The translations under genes were made by a program, and so were the position numbers. From Oscillospiraceae bacterium (lineage in GTDB: Bacteria; Bacillota; Clostridia; Oscillospirales; Ruminococcaceae): a stretch of 35,744 nt of DNA. Numbering within the stretch: position 1 is the first letter of the stretch; each line of letters starts with the position of its first letter. The notes under the pieces are model-generated. The model was not told where the DNA came from. It made no database searches and saw nothing but the letters and a program-made list of their open reading frames with translations. The stretch spans positions 1-35,744 of the forward strand of contig SVMZ01000033.1 of assembly GCA_015067185.1 (NCBI GenBank), read 5' to 3'. Shown here in pieces: positions 16,732-26,316 of this stretch.

Positions 16732-17175
16732 ATGAAACGAATGGTACTACTTTCCCTCGCACTGTTCCTGCTGTTCTCCTTTGCCGGATGCAGCACCGCT
16801 CAATCTTCCGATGAGACCGATCCCTGGGGCATCTCTCTTTCTGCCACCAACGTCACTTCCACAGGAATGTCTTTAAAGTGTACACAATCCGGCGGCGATT
16901 ATACCGGCACACTGGAAACCGGTGCCGATTATTATCTTGAAAAAAAAGATGGCAATGAGTGGACCGCCGCAGAAACGATATCCGACCTTATCTTTACGGC
17001 TATCGGCTACACGATTCCTCTGGATCAGACCACAACCTGGGAAATCAACTGGGAATTTGCATACGGTGAACTTCCCGCCGGCGACTATCGAATCTGCAAA
17101 GATATTATGGATTTCAGAGGCGCTGGAGATTATACCGAGCGCACCTATTATGCTGAATTTTCCATCAAGGATTGA
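16732..17175 (+). CDS. Small lipoprotein with Ig-like domain
   Basis: A 147-aa protein with a lipoprotein signal peptide: a KR N-region, a hydrophobic core, and the lipobox FAGC with Cys20 as the lipidated residue. The mature part is one beta-sandwich-like domain beginning WGISLSATNVTSTGMSL. It includes YYLEKKDGNEW and the WEFAYGELPAGDYRICKDI segment typical of bacterial Ig-like domains found in Firmicutes lipoproteins. GGAGG at 16721-16725 gives a 6-nt spacing to the ATG at 16732. The gene is monocistronic, between its own promoter and a hairpin. The ligand or role is unknown. Confidence 0.82.
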   Translation: MKRMVLLSLALFLLFSFAGCSTAQSSDETDPWGISLSATNVTSTGMSLKCTQSGGDYTGTLETGADYYLEKKDGNEWTAAETISDLIFTAIGYTIPLDQTTTWEINWEFAYGELPAGDYRICKDIMDFRGAGDYTERTYYAEFSIKD

Positions 17176-17197
17176 TTATCATATCTCAGTTACAACA

Positions 17198-17233
17198 AGA
17201 GCCATGTTCGTTTGATTATACGAACATGGCTCT
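17198..17233. terminator. Hairpin between convergent genes
   Basis: AGAGCCATGTTCG (17198-17210) pairs perfectly with CGAACATGGCTCT (17221-17233) around a 10-nt loop. It lies between the convergent lipoprotein (+) and PFL-family (-) genes. T-runs are weak on both sides, so termination efficiency is uncertain. Confidence 0.65.
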
Positions 17234-17282
17234 CATTTGTATTAAAAATTACTCTGCTCACAGCAAGGCAATTTATCTTTAT

Positions 17283-18638
17283 TCAGTTTTTCAGGCTCTG
17301 CATCGGTGCGGGGATTCTTCCTCCGCGACTGATAAAGCGGTTCGCACTCTTATCACACAAGGGCATAACCGGGCCATAACCCAGCAATCCGCCGAAGTTC
17401 AGCTGCTCGCCTACTTCTTTTCCGATAGCGGGAATCACTCTGACTGCGGTAGTTTTGGAGTTGACCATACCAATGGCAGCTTCGTCCGCAATAATAGCCG
17501 AAATGGTGGATGCCGGCGTATCACCCGGAATGACGATCATATCAAGGCCCACCGAGCAGACAGCGGTCATTGCTTCCAGCTTATTCAGTGTCAAAATTCC
17601 TTCTTCCGCTGCAGCAATCATTCCCTCGTCCTCTGTAACAGGGATAAATGCACCGGAGAGACCGCCGATATGGGAAGAAGCCATAACGCCGCCTTTCTTT
17701 ACAGCGTCATTCAACAGGGCGAGAGCCGCTGTTGTACCATGGGTACCGCAGCACTCCAGCCCCATCTCCTCCAGAATGCGGGCAACCGAATCGCCCACAG
17801 CAGGAGTGGGGGCCAAAGAAAGATCAACAATACCAAAGGGCACTCCCAGTCTGCGGGATGCCTCTGTACCAACCAGCTGCCCCATACGAGTTACCTTAAA
17901 AGCGGTCTTTTTTATTACATCTGCCACCTTTGTCAGATCACAATCACCGGCTTTTTTCAACGCTGCATGCACAACACCCGGTCCGGAAACACCGACATTG
18001 ATCACGCAATCCGGCTCACCGGGACCATGAAAAGCGCCTGCCATAAAGGGGTTATCTTCGGGAGCATTACAGAATACAACCAGCTTTGCAGGACCGATGC
18101 AGCCCTTATCTGCGCTGAGTTCTGCCGCCTTACGCACCGTTTCTCCCATCATCTTAACAGCATCCATGTTGATTCCGCTCTTAGTGCTGCCAATGTTGAC
18201 CGAAGAACAGACATGCTCTGTCTCATTCAAAGCCTGCGGAATAGACAGGATAAGCTCTTTATCTCCTGCACTGAATCCCTTATGTACCAGTGCCGAATAT
18301 CCGCCTATAAAATTAACGCCAACCTCTCTGGCGGCCTTTTCCATAGCATAAGCATATTTGATCGGATCCCCGCCGGAAGCCGCTGCCAACATAGCAATCG
18401 GCGTTACCGATATTCTCTTATTTATAATGGGAATACCAAACTCGCGCTCGATATTCTCACCGGTAGATACCAATTTCTCTGCGGATTTTGTCACCTTGTC
18501 ATACAATCTGGTACAGGATCTGTCAATATCCTCTGCACAGCAATCCAACAGGGATATTCCCATAGTTATTGTTCTGACATCGAGATGCTCATCCTGTATC
18601 ATATGGATGGTCTCTAAAATATCTCTTGCATTAAGCAC
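17283..18638 (-). CDS. PFL family protein (UPF0210 / DUF711)
   Basis: A 451-aa cytoplasmic protein of the conserved UPF0210 family, structurally related to pyruvate formate-lyase-like barrels, with unknown enzymatic activity. Hallmarks are [10 protein letters not shown], the Gly-rich [41 protein letters not shown] and the C-terminal [14 protein letters not shown] with [15 protein letters not shown] start at 18638 is preceded by GGAAG 7 nt upstream. It is the downstream member of a two-gene unit with the ACT-domain protein 33 bp away, a pairing repeatedly seen in Firmicutes. Confidence 0.9.
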   Translation of the reverse strand: MLNARDILETIHMIQDEHLDVRTITMGISLLDCCAEDIDRSCTRLYDKVTKSAEKLVSTGENIEREFGIPIINKRISVTPIAMLAAASGGDPIKYAYAMEKAAREVGVNFIGGYSALVHKGFSAGDKELILSIPQALNETEHVCSSVNIGSTKSGINMDAVKMMGETVRKAAELSADKGCIGPAKLVVFCNAPEDNPFMAGAFHGPGEPDCVINVGVSGPGVVHAALKKAGDCDLTKVADVIKKTAFKVTRMGQLVGTEASRRLGVPFGIVDLSLAPTPAVGDSVARILEEMGLECCGTHGTTAALALLNDAVKKGGVMASSHIGGLSGAFIPVTEDEGMIAAAEEGILTLNKLEAMTAVCSVGLDMIVIPGDTPASTISAIIADEAAIGMVNSKTTAVRVIPAIGKEVGEQLNFGGLLGYGPVMPLCDKSANRFISRGGRIPAPMQSLKN

Positions 18639-18671
18639 AGTAAATCTTCCTTCGCCAAATATTTTTACTTG

Positions 18672-18941
18672 TTATATTCTATGCATGGAGTTAAAAATAT
18701 TCTCATGCATCACATGAACAGAAAGACCCATATCGTTTCCGAGCGCTTCAAGTCCCTCAGCCATCTCTGCAAACTGCACGTTGAGTCCAGATATATCCAC
18801 CAACATAATCATGGCAAACATATCCTGCAGAACAGACTGTGTCACCTCAATTACATTTGCATTTGCCTCTGCACACTTTGTGCTTACCTTTGCCAGAATC
18901 CCTACCATATCTTTACCTATAACGGTGATAACGGCTCTCAT
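18672..18941 (-). CDS. ACT domain-containing protein (UPF0237 type)
   Basis: An 89-aa protein made of a single ACT domain: RAVITVIGKDMVGILAKVSTKCAE is the first strand-helix, followed by ANVIEVTQSVLQDMFAMIMLVDIS. ACT domains bind amino acids or other small ligands and regulate partner enzymes. This stand-alone version lies directly upstream of the PFL-family gene and probably modulates it, which is inference from context. The ribosome binding site is weak (AGTAGG). Confidence 0.88.
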   Translation of the reverse strand: MRAVITVIGKDMVGILAKVSTKCAEANANVIEVTQSVLQDMFAMIMLVDISGLNVQFAEMAEGLEALGNDMGLSVHVMHENIFNSMHRI

Positions 18942-19034
18942 GATTCAACCTACTTTCTTTATTCTTTTGACTTCTATATTTTACCACAGTTTCTGTAAAA
19001 AAGAAAGCCCCACAGTATTTTATTAACTGTTTAT

Positions 19035-19913
19035 TTATATCAGTTTTCGCATATCCTCCGGTAATTCTGCATAGAGTTCCAGTTGTTTTTTTGTTACAGG
19101 GTGCTGCAATGACATAAAAAAGGAATGCAGTGCCGGCCGTGATATCACTTCCCTGTCTTCTGTTCCATACAGCCAATCGCCGACCAACGGTGTTCCCATT
19201 GCCGCCATATGTACTCTAAGCTGATGAGTCCGCCCTGTCTGCGGCAGCAATTTTAAAAATGAATATCCATTTTTTTGGGAAAGCACCTCATAGCTTGTTT
19301 TTGCCGTATCTCCGCTTTGATCAATACATCTCTTTATCGCAGAGTCCGGACTTCTTCCAATCGGCAGATCGATTTCACCCTTTTCCGGTTCCGGTATCCC
19401 CACTGCTACAGCCCGATATTCTCTGAAAAAATGCCCCGTGTGCAGTTCCTTTTTTAATAATTCATGGATATAGGCACTTTTTGCTATTGTCATGATCCCG
19501 GTCGTCCCTCTATCCAATCGATTGGCAGGATGAAAAACAAATGGTTTTCCCAGATGATAAGCTGCCGCATTGGCAACGGTGCATTCATCCTCCGAAAGCG
19601 CACCGGGATGTACCGCCATCCCTGCCGGTTTGTTTATGACAAACAAAAACTCATCTTCAAAAAGAATATTAAGCGGATATGCTACCGGCTTGATCTGTTG
19701 TTCCTGTTCTATGTCCTCTATTTTGACTGACAGAATATCTCCTTCCTGCAAAACAGCATTGGTAAAAGCACGTGAACCATTCAGCAGAATTCCATCCTCA
19801 CAAAGCTTAACTCTGGAAACAAGAGACGAAGACATATTCAATTCATTCCGCAAAACACTTTTTATTTTTCTTCCGTCATCCTTTGATTTTACTACATACT
19901 CCATCCGTTTCAA
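19035..19913 (-). CDS. RluA-family 23S rRNA/tRNA pseudouridine synthase
   Basis: A 292-aa RNA modification enzyme. An S4 RNA-binding domain occupies about residues 10-75 (SLVSRVKLCEDGILLNG). The catalytic domain has motif I INKPAGMAVHPG, the RluA motif II HPANRLDRGTTG with the catalytic Asp, and LLPQTGRTHQLRVHM as motif III. The RNA target cannot be deduced; RluD-like large-subunit modification is the commonest. A TTG start at 19913 is chosen because AGGAGG (19923-19928 on the complementary strand) is 9 nt away; the ATG at 19904 would be 18 nt away. It is divergent from the PHP gene. Confidence 0.92.
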   Translation of the reverse strand: MKRMEYVVKSKDDGRKIKSVLRNELNMSSSLVSRVKLCEDGILLNGSRAFTNAVLQEGDILSVKIEDIEQEQQIKPVAYPLNILFEDEFLFVINKPAGMAVHPGALSEDECTVANAAAYHLGKPFVFHPANRLDRGTTGIMTIAKSAYIHELLKKELHTGHFFREYRAVAVGIPEPEKGEIDLPIGRSPDSAIKRCIDQSGDTAKTSYEVLSQKNGYSFLKLLPQTGRTHQLRVHMAAMGTPLVGDWLYGTEDREVISRPALHSFFMSLQHPVTKKQLELYAELPEDMRKLI

Positions 19914-19957
19914 AGAGAGGCTCCTCCTGCTGTTATCATCCTTTTTTCTGCGTTTTT

Positions 19958-19987
19958 ATTATAACATATCCCTTCCTCTCCTGTAAA
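19958..19987 (-). promoter_or_regulatory. Promoter of the pseudouridine synthase gene
   Basis: On the minus strand, TTTACA (19987-19982), an 18-bp spacer and a perfect TATAAT (19963-19958) lie about 45 bp before the TTG start. The rest of the 275-bp divergent gap to 20188 is AT-rich; I see no clear + strand promoter or operator in it. Confidence 0.6.
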
Positions 19988-20188
19988 GCGCATACCCTCC
20001 CGGAGATTTATCCAATATATCACTAAAAAATGCAAAAGAAAACCAAAAAGGTTCTACGCAAAACATATTTTATTTTTCTTCCAAATATGATATGATATAT
20101 TATGTACGGCTATCTGTTTCTGTTGATTTACAAATTATTTTGCCATTAAATAGGGATCGGCTATTTTGAAATAAGGGGTGCATACGCT

Positions 20189-21007
20189 GTGTACAGTAAT
20201 CTCTTCGACAGCCATACTCATACGGATAATTCCTTTGACGGACATCATTCTGCTATGATGCTGTGTGAATCCGCTGTTGAAAACGGACTTTCCGGAATTG
20301 CAATAACCGACCATTGCGATATCGAACTTTTCGATGAGCAAAATCTTTCTCTCCGCATTAAACAATCCTTTTTTGAAGCACTGAAAGCACGGGATGTTTT
20401 TAACGGCCGACTTGATCTCTCCTGTGGTATTGAGCTTGCGCAGCCCTTTGCTTCTCCTGAAAAGACGGAGATGATTTTGTCCTCTTATCATTTTGATTTT
20501 GTTCTTTGCTCTACCCATGCTCTTCCCGGTCAGCTTGACTTTGCTTTGAATTACTATAAGAATTACTCTGCCAAGCAATTCAATATCATTTTTGCCTGCT
20601 ATCTCAGACAACTGCTCCGTGTCATTCATTGGGGACGTTTTGACTCCCTTGCTCATCTCACCTATCCACTGAGATATGCTATCAATAAAGACGGCGATAC
20701 TGTCGACCTCAGCCTCCATCGCGACCTGATCGACGAGGTTCTCAAACTGCTTATTCAAAAAGGAAAAGCTCTTGAGATCAATACATCCGGTCTTCGTCAA
20801 AATCTGAAAACTACCCTTCCCACTCTGGATGTAATCAAACGCTACCGCGAACTTGGCGGCGAACTTCTTACCGTTGGTTCCGATGCTCACCTCACTACTC
20901 ACGTTGGCGCAGGTCTTTCCGAAGGAATGGAGCTTGCCAAAGAAGCCGGTTTTGACTATATTGCTTTTTATCGCAACCGCAAACCGGAAATGAAAAAGAT
21001 ATCCTGA
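20189..21007 (+). CDS. PHP-domain phosphoesterase, histidinol-phosphatase (HisJ)-like
   Basis: A 272-aa metal-dependent hydrolase of the polymerase-and-histidinol-phosphatase superfamily. Metal ligands appear in order: FDSHTHTDNSFDG at the N-terminus, ITDHCD near residue 42, GIELAQ, CSTHAL, LAHLTYPLRY and VGSDAHLTTHVG near the C-terminus. The length and these motifs fit HisJ-type histidinol-phosphate phosphatases. No other his gene is adjacent, so another phosphate substrate is possible. A GTG start at 20189 follows AAGGGG by about 10 nt. The next gene follows after 48 bp. Confidence 0.85.
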   Translation: MYSNLFDSHTHTDNSFDGHHSAMMLCESAVENGLSGIAITDHCDIELFDEQNLSLRIKQSFFEALKARDVFNGRLDLSCGIELAQPFASPEKTEMILSSYHFDFVLCSTHALPGQLDFALNYYKNYSAKQFNIIFACYLRQLLRVIHWGRFDSLAHLTYPLRYAINKDGDTVDLSLHRDLIDEVLKLLIQKGKALEINTSGLRQNLKTTLPTLDVIKRYRELGGELLTVGSDAHLTTHVGAGLSEGMELAKEAGFDYIAFYRNRKPEMKKIS

Positions 21008-21055
21008 TTACATCTGTACTGCACTTCCTGTCACCATATGAACGGAGGGATACTT

Positions 21056-22207
21056 TTGATAAACAGCAACACTGTTTCCATCTTTGAAACTGCCGATTAC
21101 TCTGCAGAAACACTCCGCGCTGTTGTGGAAAAACACTTTTCTGCACTTGGTCTTGAAGATCTCATCAAACCTGAAACAAAGGTTATGATTAAACCGAATC
21201 TGCTCATGAAAGCTTCTCCCGAAGCCTCTATAACCACTCATCCTGAACTGGTTGCCGCTCTCATAAATAAACTTCAGTCTATGGGGGTTCAAAATATTGT
21301 CATTGCAGAAAGCCCTGGCGGAACCTACTCTAAACCGCTGCTTAGCATGATCTATGGCAGCTGCGGCTATAAGCGTTTTGAAAACCTCCCTGGTGTTACC
21401 CTTAACTATGACTTCTCTTCTAAAAAAACAACTTTTCCCGAGGGAAAAACGGTTCGCGAGTTTGAGTTGATTTCCCCTGTTTTTGAAGCTGATTTTATTA
21501 TCAGTGTTGCCAAACTAAAAACCCACGCCCACACAGGACTCTCCGGCGCTGTTAAAAATCTTTTCGGCACCGTCCCCGGCTTGATGAAACCGGAGTTTCA
21601 TTTCCGTTTTCAGGAGAAAGAGCCCTTCTGCGATATGCTCGTTGATTTATGCGAATGTGTCAAACCCTCTCTTGCTATTGTAGATGCTATCTGGTCCATG
21701 GAGGGAGACGGTCCTTCCGGTGGAACTAAGAAATATACCGGTCTTACCGTTGCTTCACAAAATCCTTATTTCTGTGATCTCGCCTTATGCGGAGTGATGG
21801 GGTTTGATCCCTCCGAAGCAGGAACTGTGACAGCCTCCATCCAACGTGGACTCTGCCCGGATTCGCTCTCCGAACTGACGCTTGTCGGTGACACCGGATT
21901 TATCGGTAAATATAGTTTCATCCGCCCTAAATCTGTCAAACCAAACTTTGTTGATAAGCTTCCCCATTTTCTCAACAAGCCGGTGGAGTTCATTGAAAAG
22001 AAATTTCTCTCTCCCCGTCCCAAGCTTCAACGCAAACTTTGTGTTGGCTGCGGCCGCTGTGCTGAAAGCTGTCCCGCCAAAGCAATTGATATTGTTGACC
22101 GCAAAGCTGTGATCCATGATTCCGAATGTATCCGCTGCTTCTGCTGTCAGGAAATGTGCCCTGTTAAAGCAATTGTTATTAAACGTTTCTCCATTCTTAA
22201 ATTGTGA
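21056..22207 (+). CDS. DUF362 domain protein with C-terminal 2[4Fe-4S] ferredoxin module
   Basis: A 383-aa protein. The DUF362 domain occupies most of the chain: VMIKPNLLMKASPEASITTHPELV, IAESPGG, SVAKLKTHAHTGLSGAVKNLFGTVPG and VDAIWSMEGDGPSGG. The C-terminus carries two ferredoxin motifs, CVGCGRCAESCP and CIRCFCCQEMCP. DUF362 proteins are common in anaerobes and their reaction is unknown; the clusters imply electron transfer. A TTG at 21056 is chosen because GGAGG (21044-21048) lies 7 nt before it, whereas the in-frame ATG at 21038 lies upstream of that site and has none of its own. Confidence 0.87.
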   Translation: MINSNTVSIFETADYSAETLRAVVEKHFSALGLEDLIKPETKVMIKPNLLMKASPEASITTHPELVAALINKLQSMGVQNIVIAESPGGTYSKPLLSMIYGSCGYKRFENLPGVTLNYDFSSKKTTFPEGKTVREFELISPVFEADFIISVAKLKTHAHTGLSGAVKNLFGTVPGLMKPEFHFRFQEKEPFCDMLVDLCECVKPSLAIVDAIWSMEGDGPSGGTKKYTGLTVASQNPYFCDLALCGVMGFDPSEAGTVTASIQRGLCPDSLSELTLVGDTGFIGKYSFIRPKSVKPNFVDKLPHFLNKPVEFIEKKFLSPRPKLQRKLCVGCGRCAESCPAKAIDIVDRKAVIHDSECIRCFCCQEMCPVKAIVIKRFSILKL

Positions 22208-22273
22208 TAAGTCTTTTACCCGTTACTATACCATTTAAAAATAATCATTATTATTCACAGGAGGTACCGCGCT

Positions 22274-23212
22274 GTGGAAAGCAACGACGGCAGTGAAAAC
22301 AAAACCGAATTTATTCAGGTTCCCATTGCACAACACACCGAAATTACCGTTTACGCTCCTGCAAAACTCAATCTTTTTCTGGATATTACCGGACGTCGCT
22401 ATGATGGTTATCATCTGATGAAAATGGTCATGCAGACCATTGATCTCTGCGATATTGTAACCATCTCTGTTGAAGGCAACGGTTGTTCCACTCTTTTCTG
22501 CGATGGTGTAGACGTCCCCAATGATGGCAGCAACACGGCATTGAAAGCAGTCAATGCCTTCTTCAATTACACCTCCATTGAAAATCCCGGTATCCATATA
22601 AAAATCGAAAAAAACATTCCTTCTCAGGCCGGTTTGGGCGGTGCAAGCTCCGATGCCGCTGCAGTATTTGTCGGTCTCAACAAGCTGTTTGGTACCGATA
22701 TTCCGCTGAGTGAGCTTTGTTATCTTGGTGCCCGGGTTGGCGCCGATGTTCCTTTCTGTATCTTTGGCGGCTCTGCATTTGTAGAGGGCATTGGTGAAAT
22801 TCTCACTGCGCTTCCCTCCATCCCCGATGATGACTGTCGATTTGTTATTATCAAGCCGGAATATAATGTATCTACTGTTCAGGCCTTTTCTGCTTTCGAT
22901 TCTCTTCAGAATAAGCCTATTCTCAACGGTGCTGAAACCATGACTAACGCCATTGCAATGCGGGATATTGAAACCATTGGGCACTGTGTCGGTAATGCCT
23001 TCGAAGCCGTTGTTTTTCCCGAAGAAACCAATCGTATCAAAACTGCGCTTCTTGAAGCCGGGGCCATCGGTTCCTGTATGTCCGGAAGCGGAAGTGCTGT
23101 TTTCGGTATTTTCGATAATCTCTCCGCTGCCAAGCGTGCCGTAAAAGATCTTTCCGAATTTGGCGAAACCTATCTTGTTCGTCCGGTTCCTCACGGTGCC
23201 TACATCCATTAA
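22274..23212 (+). CDS. ispE: 4-(cytidine 5'-diphospho)-2-C-methyl-D-erythritol kinase
   Basis: A 312-aa GHMP kinase of the MEP isoprenoid pathway that phosphorylates CDP-methylerythritol at the 2-OH. PAKLNLFLDITGRRYDGYH carries the catalytic Lys-Asn segment. The ATP-binding loop is SQAGLGGASSDAAA, and GADVPFC and SGSGSAVFG are the remaining GHMP motifs. The GTG start at 22274 follows AGGAGGTA. About 20 polar N-terminal residues precede the conserved region and are longer than usual. It is the third gene in this run and ends at a terminator. Confidence 0.95.
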   Translation: MESNDGSENKTEFIQVPIAQHTEITVYAPAKLNLFLDITGRRYDGYHLMKMVMQTIDLCDIVTISVEGNGCSTLFCDGVDVPNDGSNTALKAVNAFFNYTSIENPGIHIKIEKNIPSQAGLGGASSDAAAVFVGLNKLFGTDIPLSELCYLGARVGADVPFCIFGGSAFVEGIGEILTALPSIPDDDCRFVIIKPEYNVSTVQAFSAFDSLQNKPILNGAETMTNAIAMRDIETIGHCVGNAFEAVVFPEETNRIKTALLEAGAIGSCMSGSGSAVFGIFDNLSAAKRAVKDLSEFGETYLVRPVPHGAYIH

Positions 23213-23235
23213 GTCTTCAAATGCCTCTTTCCTTC

Positions 23236-23266
23236 CCCTCGCTGTTTCACCCAGCGAGGGAATTTT
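23236..23266 (+). terminator. Terminator of ispE
   Basis: CCCTCGCTG (23236-23244) pairs with CAGCGAGGG (23252-23260) around a 7-nt loop, followed by AATTTTTT. Confidence 0.85.
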
Positions 23267-23285
23267 TTATCTTCTTTTTTATTAC

Positions 23286-23319
23286 AAAACTCCTGTTGCA
23301 CACCGGCAACAGGAGTTTT
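23286..23319. terminator. Bidirectional terminator between ispE and the glycosidase-like cluster
   Basis: AAAACTCCTGTTGC (23286-23299) and GCAACAGGAGTTTT (23306-23319) form a perfect 14-bp stem with a 6-nt loop. The A/T ends make it usable in both directions. It lies 40 bp beyond the minus-strand gene's stop. Confidence 0.82.
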
Positions 23320-23359
23320 CATCACCTTCTTATCTTCACTTTTCTCTTAGTCCCAACTT

Positions 23360-25972
23360 TTAAAAACGAAGTTCCACTTCGGCTTCACCGTCAAAACCGC
23401 TGATGTAGACGCATTCGCCATCTGGGCAGTATTCTCCACCCACAACGCCAATCGCTTTTCTTCCATTGGGGTGCGGCAGACGAATGCTGATCTTCTCAGG
23501 TACTGCAAATCCGTTGCTCTCCAGTTTGATGGCGGCTTTGATTACTCCGTTGGCCACATTAGAGACAGCCTTGACAGAAAGCTTACCATAGCGGGATTTC
23601 ATACCGCTGAAGGAGATTTCTTTACCATCCTCCATCCAGGCTCTCGGAATAGCTCCAAAAATCTGGAACTTGCCATATTCGTCCATATACAGCATCCAGC
23701 GGCAGCGCATCAGGAACCAGCCCTCTTCGTGTGTCTTATGCGGGCTTACCTGATACAAATGTTCCCAGAAGGTATAGGTTTCACGATCGGCGAGGGCGGA
23801 CATATCATTATAGAATTCCTTCAGATAAGCACCCACCTGTCCAAGATTAATATGAGCATAGGGATGTACACTGTAATATGGTTGGGAGAATCCTACGTTA
23901 TCAATAGCAAGCAGTTCTGCAAAAACATTATTGATAAAGCTGACGTAGACACTTTCCGGTTCCAAAACATTATTAGTGACCATATAGATACCACCGCCGG
24001 GGTTTTTCTCAACCATCGCACCATGTGTATACCAAGTTCCGCCTTTCGCAAACAGACTTCTCAATCCCAGCATATTGTGTTCCGGCCAGATACTGGCTGT
24101 AGGACACCAGGTTCCGTCAGAAAGAGGAACAACAGGGCCTACCGCAAAACTTTCCTTCATGGAATCCAGTATATTCTGCTTTAACTCTTCTGCAAAATCA
24201 CCAATCCGTTTCGCCTCAGCTTCATCAATATAAGCCATCGCATCCGCTACACTGCGGAGTCCGCCATAGGTGGTGGAATTGAGCATATAAGAATGGAAGG
24301 GATGTTCACAGTCGGAAACCTTTCCGTAAATCAACCCGTAACCGCGATTACGCAGTTTCTCGTCTCTGCTTCCTTCTGCCCACTCTTTTATGTATTCAAA
24401 ACCACGGATCAGATTATCCTTGATAGACTTCAACCATTCGATATCATGTGTGTATTTGAAATGCTCTGCCGCATTCCAAAGTCCGCAGCCGGTCTCGGAC
24501 ATATAGGTCTGGAAATTCTGCATAAATCCGTCCGGACGCTGTTTTTTGATAAAGTACATGATGGAGCGCTCTGCCAGTTTGGTATCTCCTACCGATTCAA
24601 GATACTGAATAATCGGTGTGCTCTCGGTTCCGATGGGGGTATAGACACCAACCACCGGTGCAACCGCATCATCCGGGTTGTTTCCGAAACAAACCAGATC
24701 CAGATGCAGGAAACCTGCTTTCATCATCTCTTCGATGCGCTTCTCAGGAAGATGAATATCTGCTATGTTCTCCAGTTTATCGGTCCAGTACTTAACACAT
24801 TCAGCAAGCTTCTCATCATAATCCGTCTGCAGCAATGCTTCTGCCCGTTCTCGTGAAATCGGCATATGCGGAATCTTACAGATATAAACAGCTTTTTCTC
24901 CCGGTTCCAACAACAGAGCTGATTCTACCTCAGAGAAAGGCTTACCATTCAGTGTAGCGGTCATAAATACACGACCGGTCTTGCTGAAATAGTTGCACCC
25001 TCCCTCAAACATCACAGGATGTATTTTTCGCTCAGGAATTGAATCTACATTCGGCTGCGGCAAACGCATATAAGCATAACGCGGTACCTTATCCTCGTTG
25101 ACTGCTTCCACTCTCAGATAAATAACACTCTCTTCCTCCCGGAACATTTCGCTGTCATGAATACGGTCGGTTTCCTCCTGCTGTTCCGGTGTTCTGACGC
25201 TGGGGGCAACAGCATATTTATCGGAAATCAGATAATGTGTTCCATGAACATTTTCCTCTGTCAATGGAGAAACTTCGTTGGTTACAAACATCTTCTGCTC
25301 ATAACGAATGCCTCCGTCTTCATCCAGCACGTTGAGAATGGGCAGTACTCTGTTTTCCAGCCAACGCCTTACCTTATACTGAACACCAATACCGCGTCCT
25401 GCAAAATAGTCAAAGCGGATTTGCGCATCTCCCATTTCTTCATAGTTGATCCTGCTGTGATGATACATTGGTACAATAGAATCCCAGAGCGCACTGTCAT
25501 TCACCACTGCGTGAGGAGCTACCTCAAACATTCTGATATCTCTGGCTAATCCTAACCAAGTGGGAACACGCATGTTCTTCGTTTTGGCAGCCGCATTTTC
25601 AAAATTCTCCTCCGGCTCCAGTTCAAAACGATCCAACTCACGAATCAAACCATTCTTTGCAATCGCTTCCACAATATCATCGTAACTGCGCTGATCCTCA
25701 CCCACTGTTACGACAACATCATATTCACGAATATAAATCGGTCTTTTCGCCTTCACATCTCTCACAAAAAAGCTGAAGGAATTCTCGGCACGCACTGTGA
25801 CAATAGTACCAAAGGCACCCTGCTCCAATTTTGCACCAGAAACGGAAAAATCCAATCTGTTTTCATCTGCTTTCAAAACGAACTTCTCACAGCTGAGACT
25901 TCCCGCATTAAAAATTTCCAGATTACCCGCCATTCCGCTTTTTTTCCAGATAACAGAAATCTTTTTCTCCAT
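23360..25972 (-). CDS. Six-hairpin (alpha/alpha)6 glycosidase-like protein, paralogue 1
   Basis: An 870-aa cytoplasmic protein with no signal peptide. About 400 N-terminal residues are beta-rich (KKISVIWKKSGMAGNLEIFN...). The middle resembles an (alpha/alpha)6-barrel as in GH15/63/78/94-type enzymes: RPDGFMQNFQTYMSETGCGLWNAAEHF, a TYGGLRSVADAMAY helix pair and SPHKTHEEGWFLMRCRW. A C-terminal beta domain ends GEAEVELRF. Conserved acidic residues in DGFMQ, SETGCG and HEEGW are candidate catalytic groups. I cannot assign a GH family or substrate. Compared with its sisters it lacks two residues near MVEKNPGGG. GGAGG lies 7 nt before the ATG at 25972; upstream in-frame codons overlap the promoter. 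Confidence 0.7.
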   Translation of the reverse strand: MEKKISVIWKKSGMAGNLEIFNAGSLSCEKFVLKADENRLDFSVSGAKLEQGAFGTIVTVRAENSFSFFVRDVKAKRPIYIREYDVVVTVGEDQRSYDDIVEAIAKNGLIRELDRFELEPEENFENAAAKTKNMRVPTWLGLARDIRMFEVAPHAVVNDSALWDSIVPMYHHSRINYEEMGDAQIRFDYFAGRGIGVQYKVRRWLENRVLPILNVLDEDGGIRYEQKMFVTNEVSPLTEENVHGTHYLISDKYAVAPSVRTPEQQEETDRIHDSEMFREEESVIYLRVEAVNEDKVPRYAYMRLPQPNVDSIPERKIHPVMFEGGCNYFSKTGRVFMTATLNGKPFSEVESALLLEPGEKAVYICKIPHMPISRERAEALLQTDYDEKLAECVKYWTDKLENIADIHLPEKRIEEMMKAGFLHLDLVCFGNNPDDAVAPVVGVYTPIGTESTPIIQYLESVGDTKLAERSIMYFIKKQRPDGFMQNFQTYMSETGCGLWNAAEHFKYTHDIEWLKSIKDNLIRGFEYIKEWAEGSRDEKLRNRGYGLIYGKVSDCEHPFHSYMLNSTTYGGLRSVADAMAYIDEAEAKRIGDFAEELKQNILDSMKESFAVGPVVPLSDGTWCPTASIWPEHNMLGLRSLFAKGGTWYTHGAMVEKNPGGGIYMVTNNVLEPESVYVSFINNVFAELLAIDNVGFSQPYYSVHPYAHINLGQVGAYLKEFYNDMSALADRETYTFWEHLYQVSPHKTHEEGWFLMRCRWMLYMDEYGKFQIFGAIPRAWMEDGKEISFSGMKSRYGKLSVKAVSNVANGVIKAAIKLESNGFAVPEKISIRLPHPNGRKAIGVVGGEYCPDGECVYISGFDGEAEVELRF

Positions 25973-26013
25973 ATCATAACCTCCTGTTTTATCAGATGGA
26001 AAAGCATAATACA

Positions 26014-26068
26014 CTAAAACGTTCCATCACTTTAATTTTATTATACATATCAAAATTCTATTTTTCAA
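26014..26068 (-). promoter_or_regulatory. Promoter and AACGTTT operator-like box of paralogue 1
   Basis: On the minus strand, TTGAAA (26068-26063), a 17-bp spacer and TATAAT (26045-26040) are followed by GGAACGTTTTAG (26025-26014), placed in the early transcribed region. The ACGT-centred box resembles LacI-family half-site pairs. It recurs at the same place before paralogue 2 and near it before paralogue 3. Confidence 0.75.
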
Positions 26069-26316
26069 TCGAAAAAATGTTTAGCAGTTCTCCCTACTTT
26101 AATCCTATCTCATTTATCACAACTTTTTCATCCATTCTTTGTGTAATGCTTCTGTAATTCTTTTAAAAGCTTTTTTCACATTGTCTATAGATGTTCTTCC
26201 GTTCTATTCTGTTGATTACAAACTCATTTTATTATAAAAATGCTGACTTACAATCAGACTTTTTTGTTTTTTCTTTCTCTCAAATTATTTTTATCTCCTC
26301 CAAGCACAGCCCATAT

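Noticed and set aside
17172..18617. A 481-codon open frame on the + strand
   Set aside because: It lies entirely opposite the well-supported PFL-family gene and starts inside a hairpin region; its Ser/His/Arg-rich translation resembles no family.
26014..26025. CcpA cre site before the glycosidase-like genes
   Set aside because: The ACGT-centred box lacks the cre spacing (AA-N-CG) and terminal CA in all three copies, so a generic LacI-family-type operator is the safer description.
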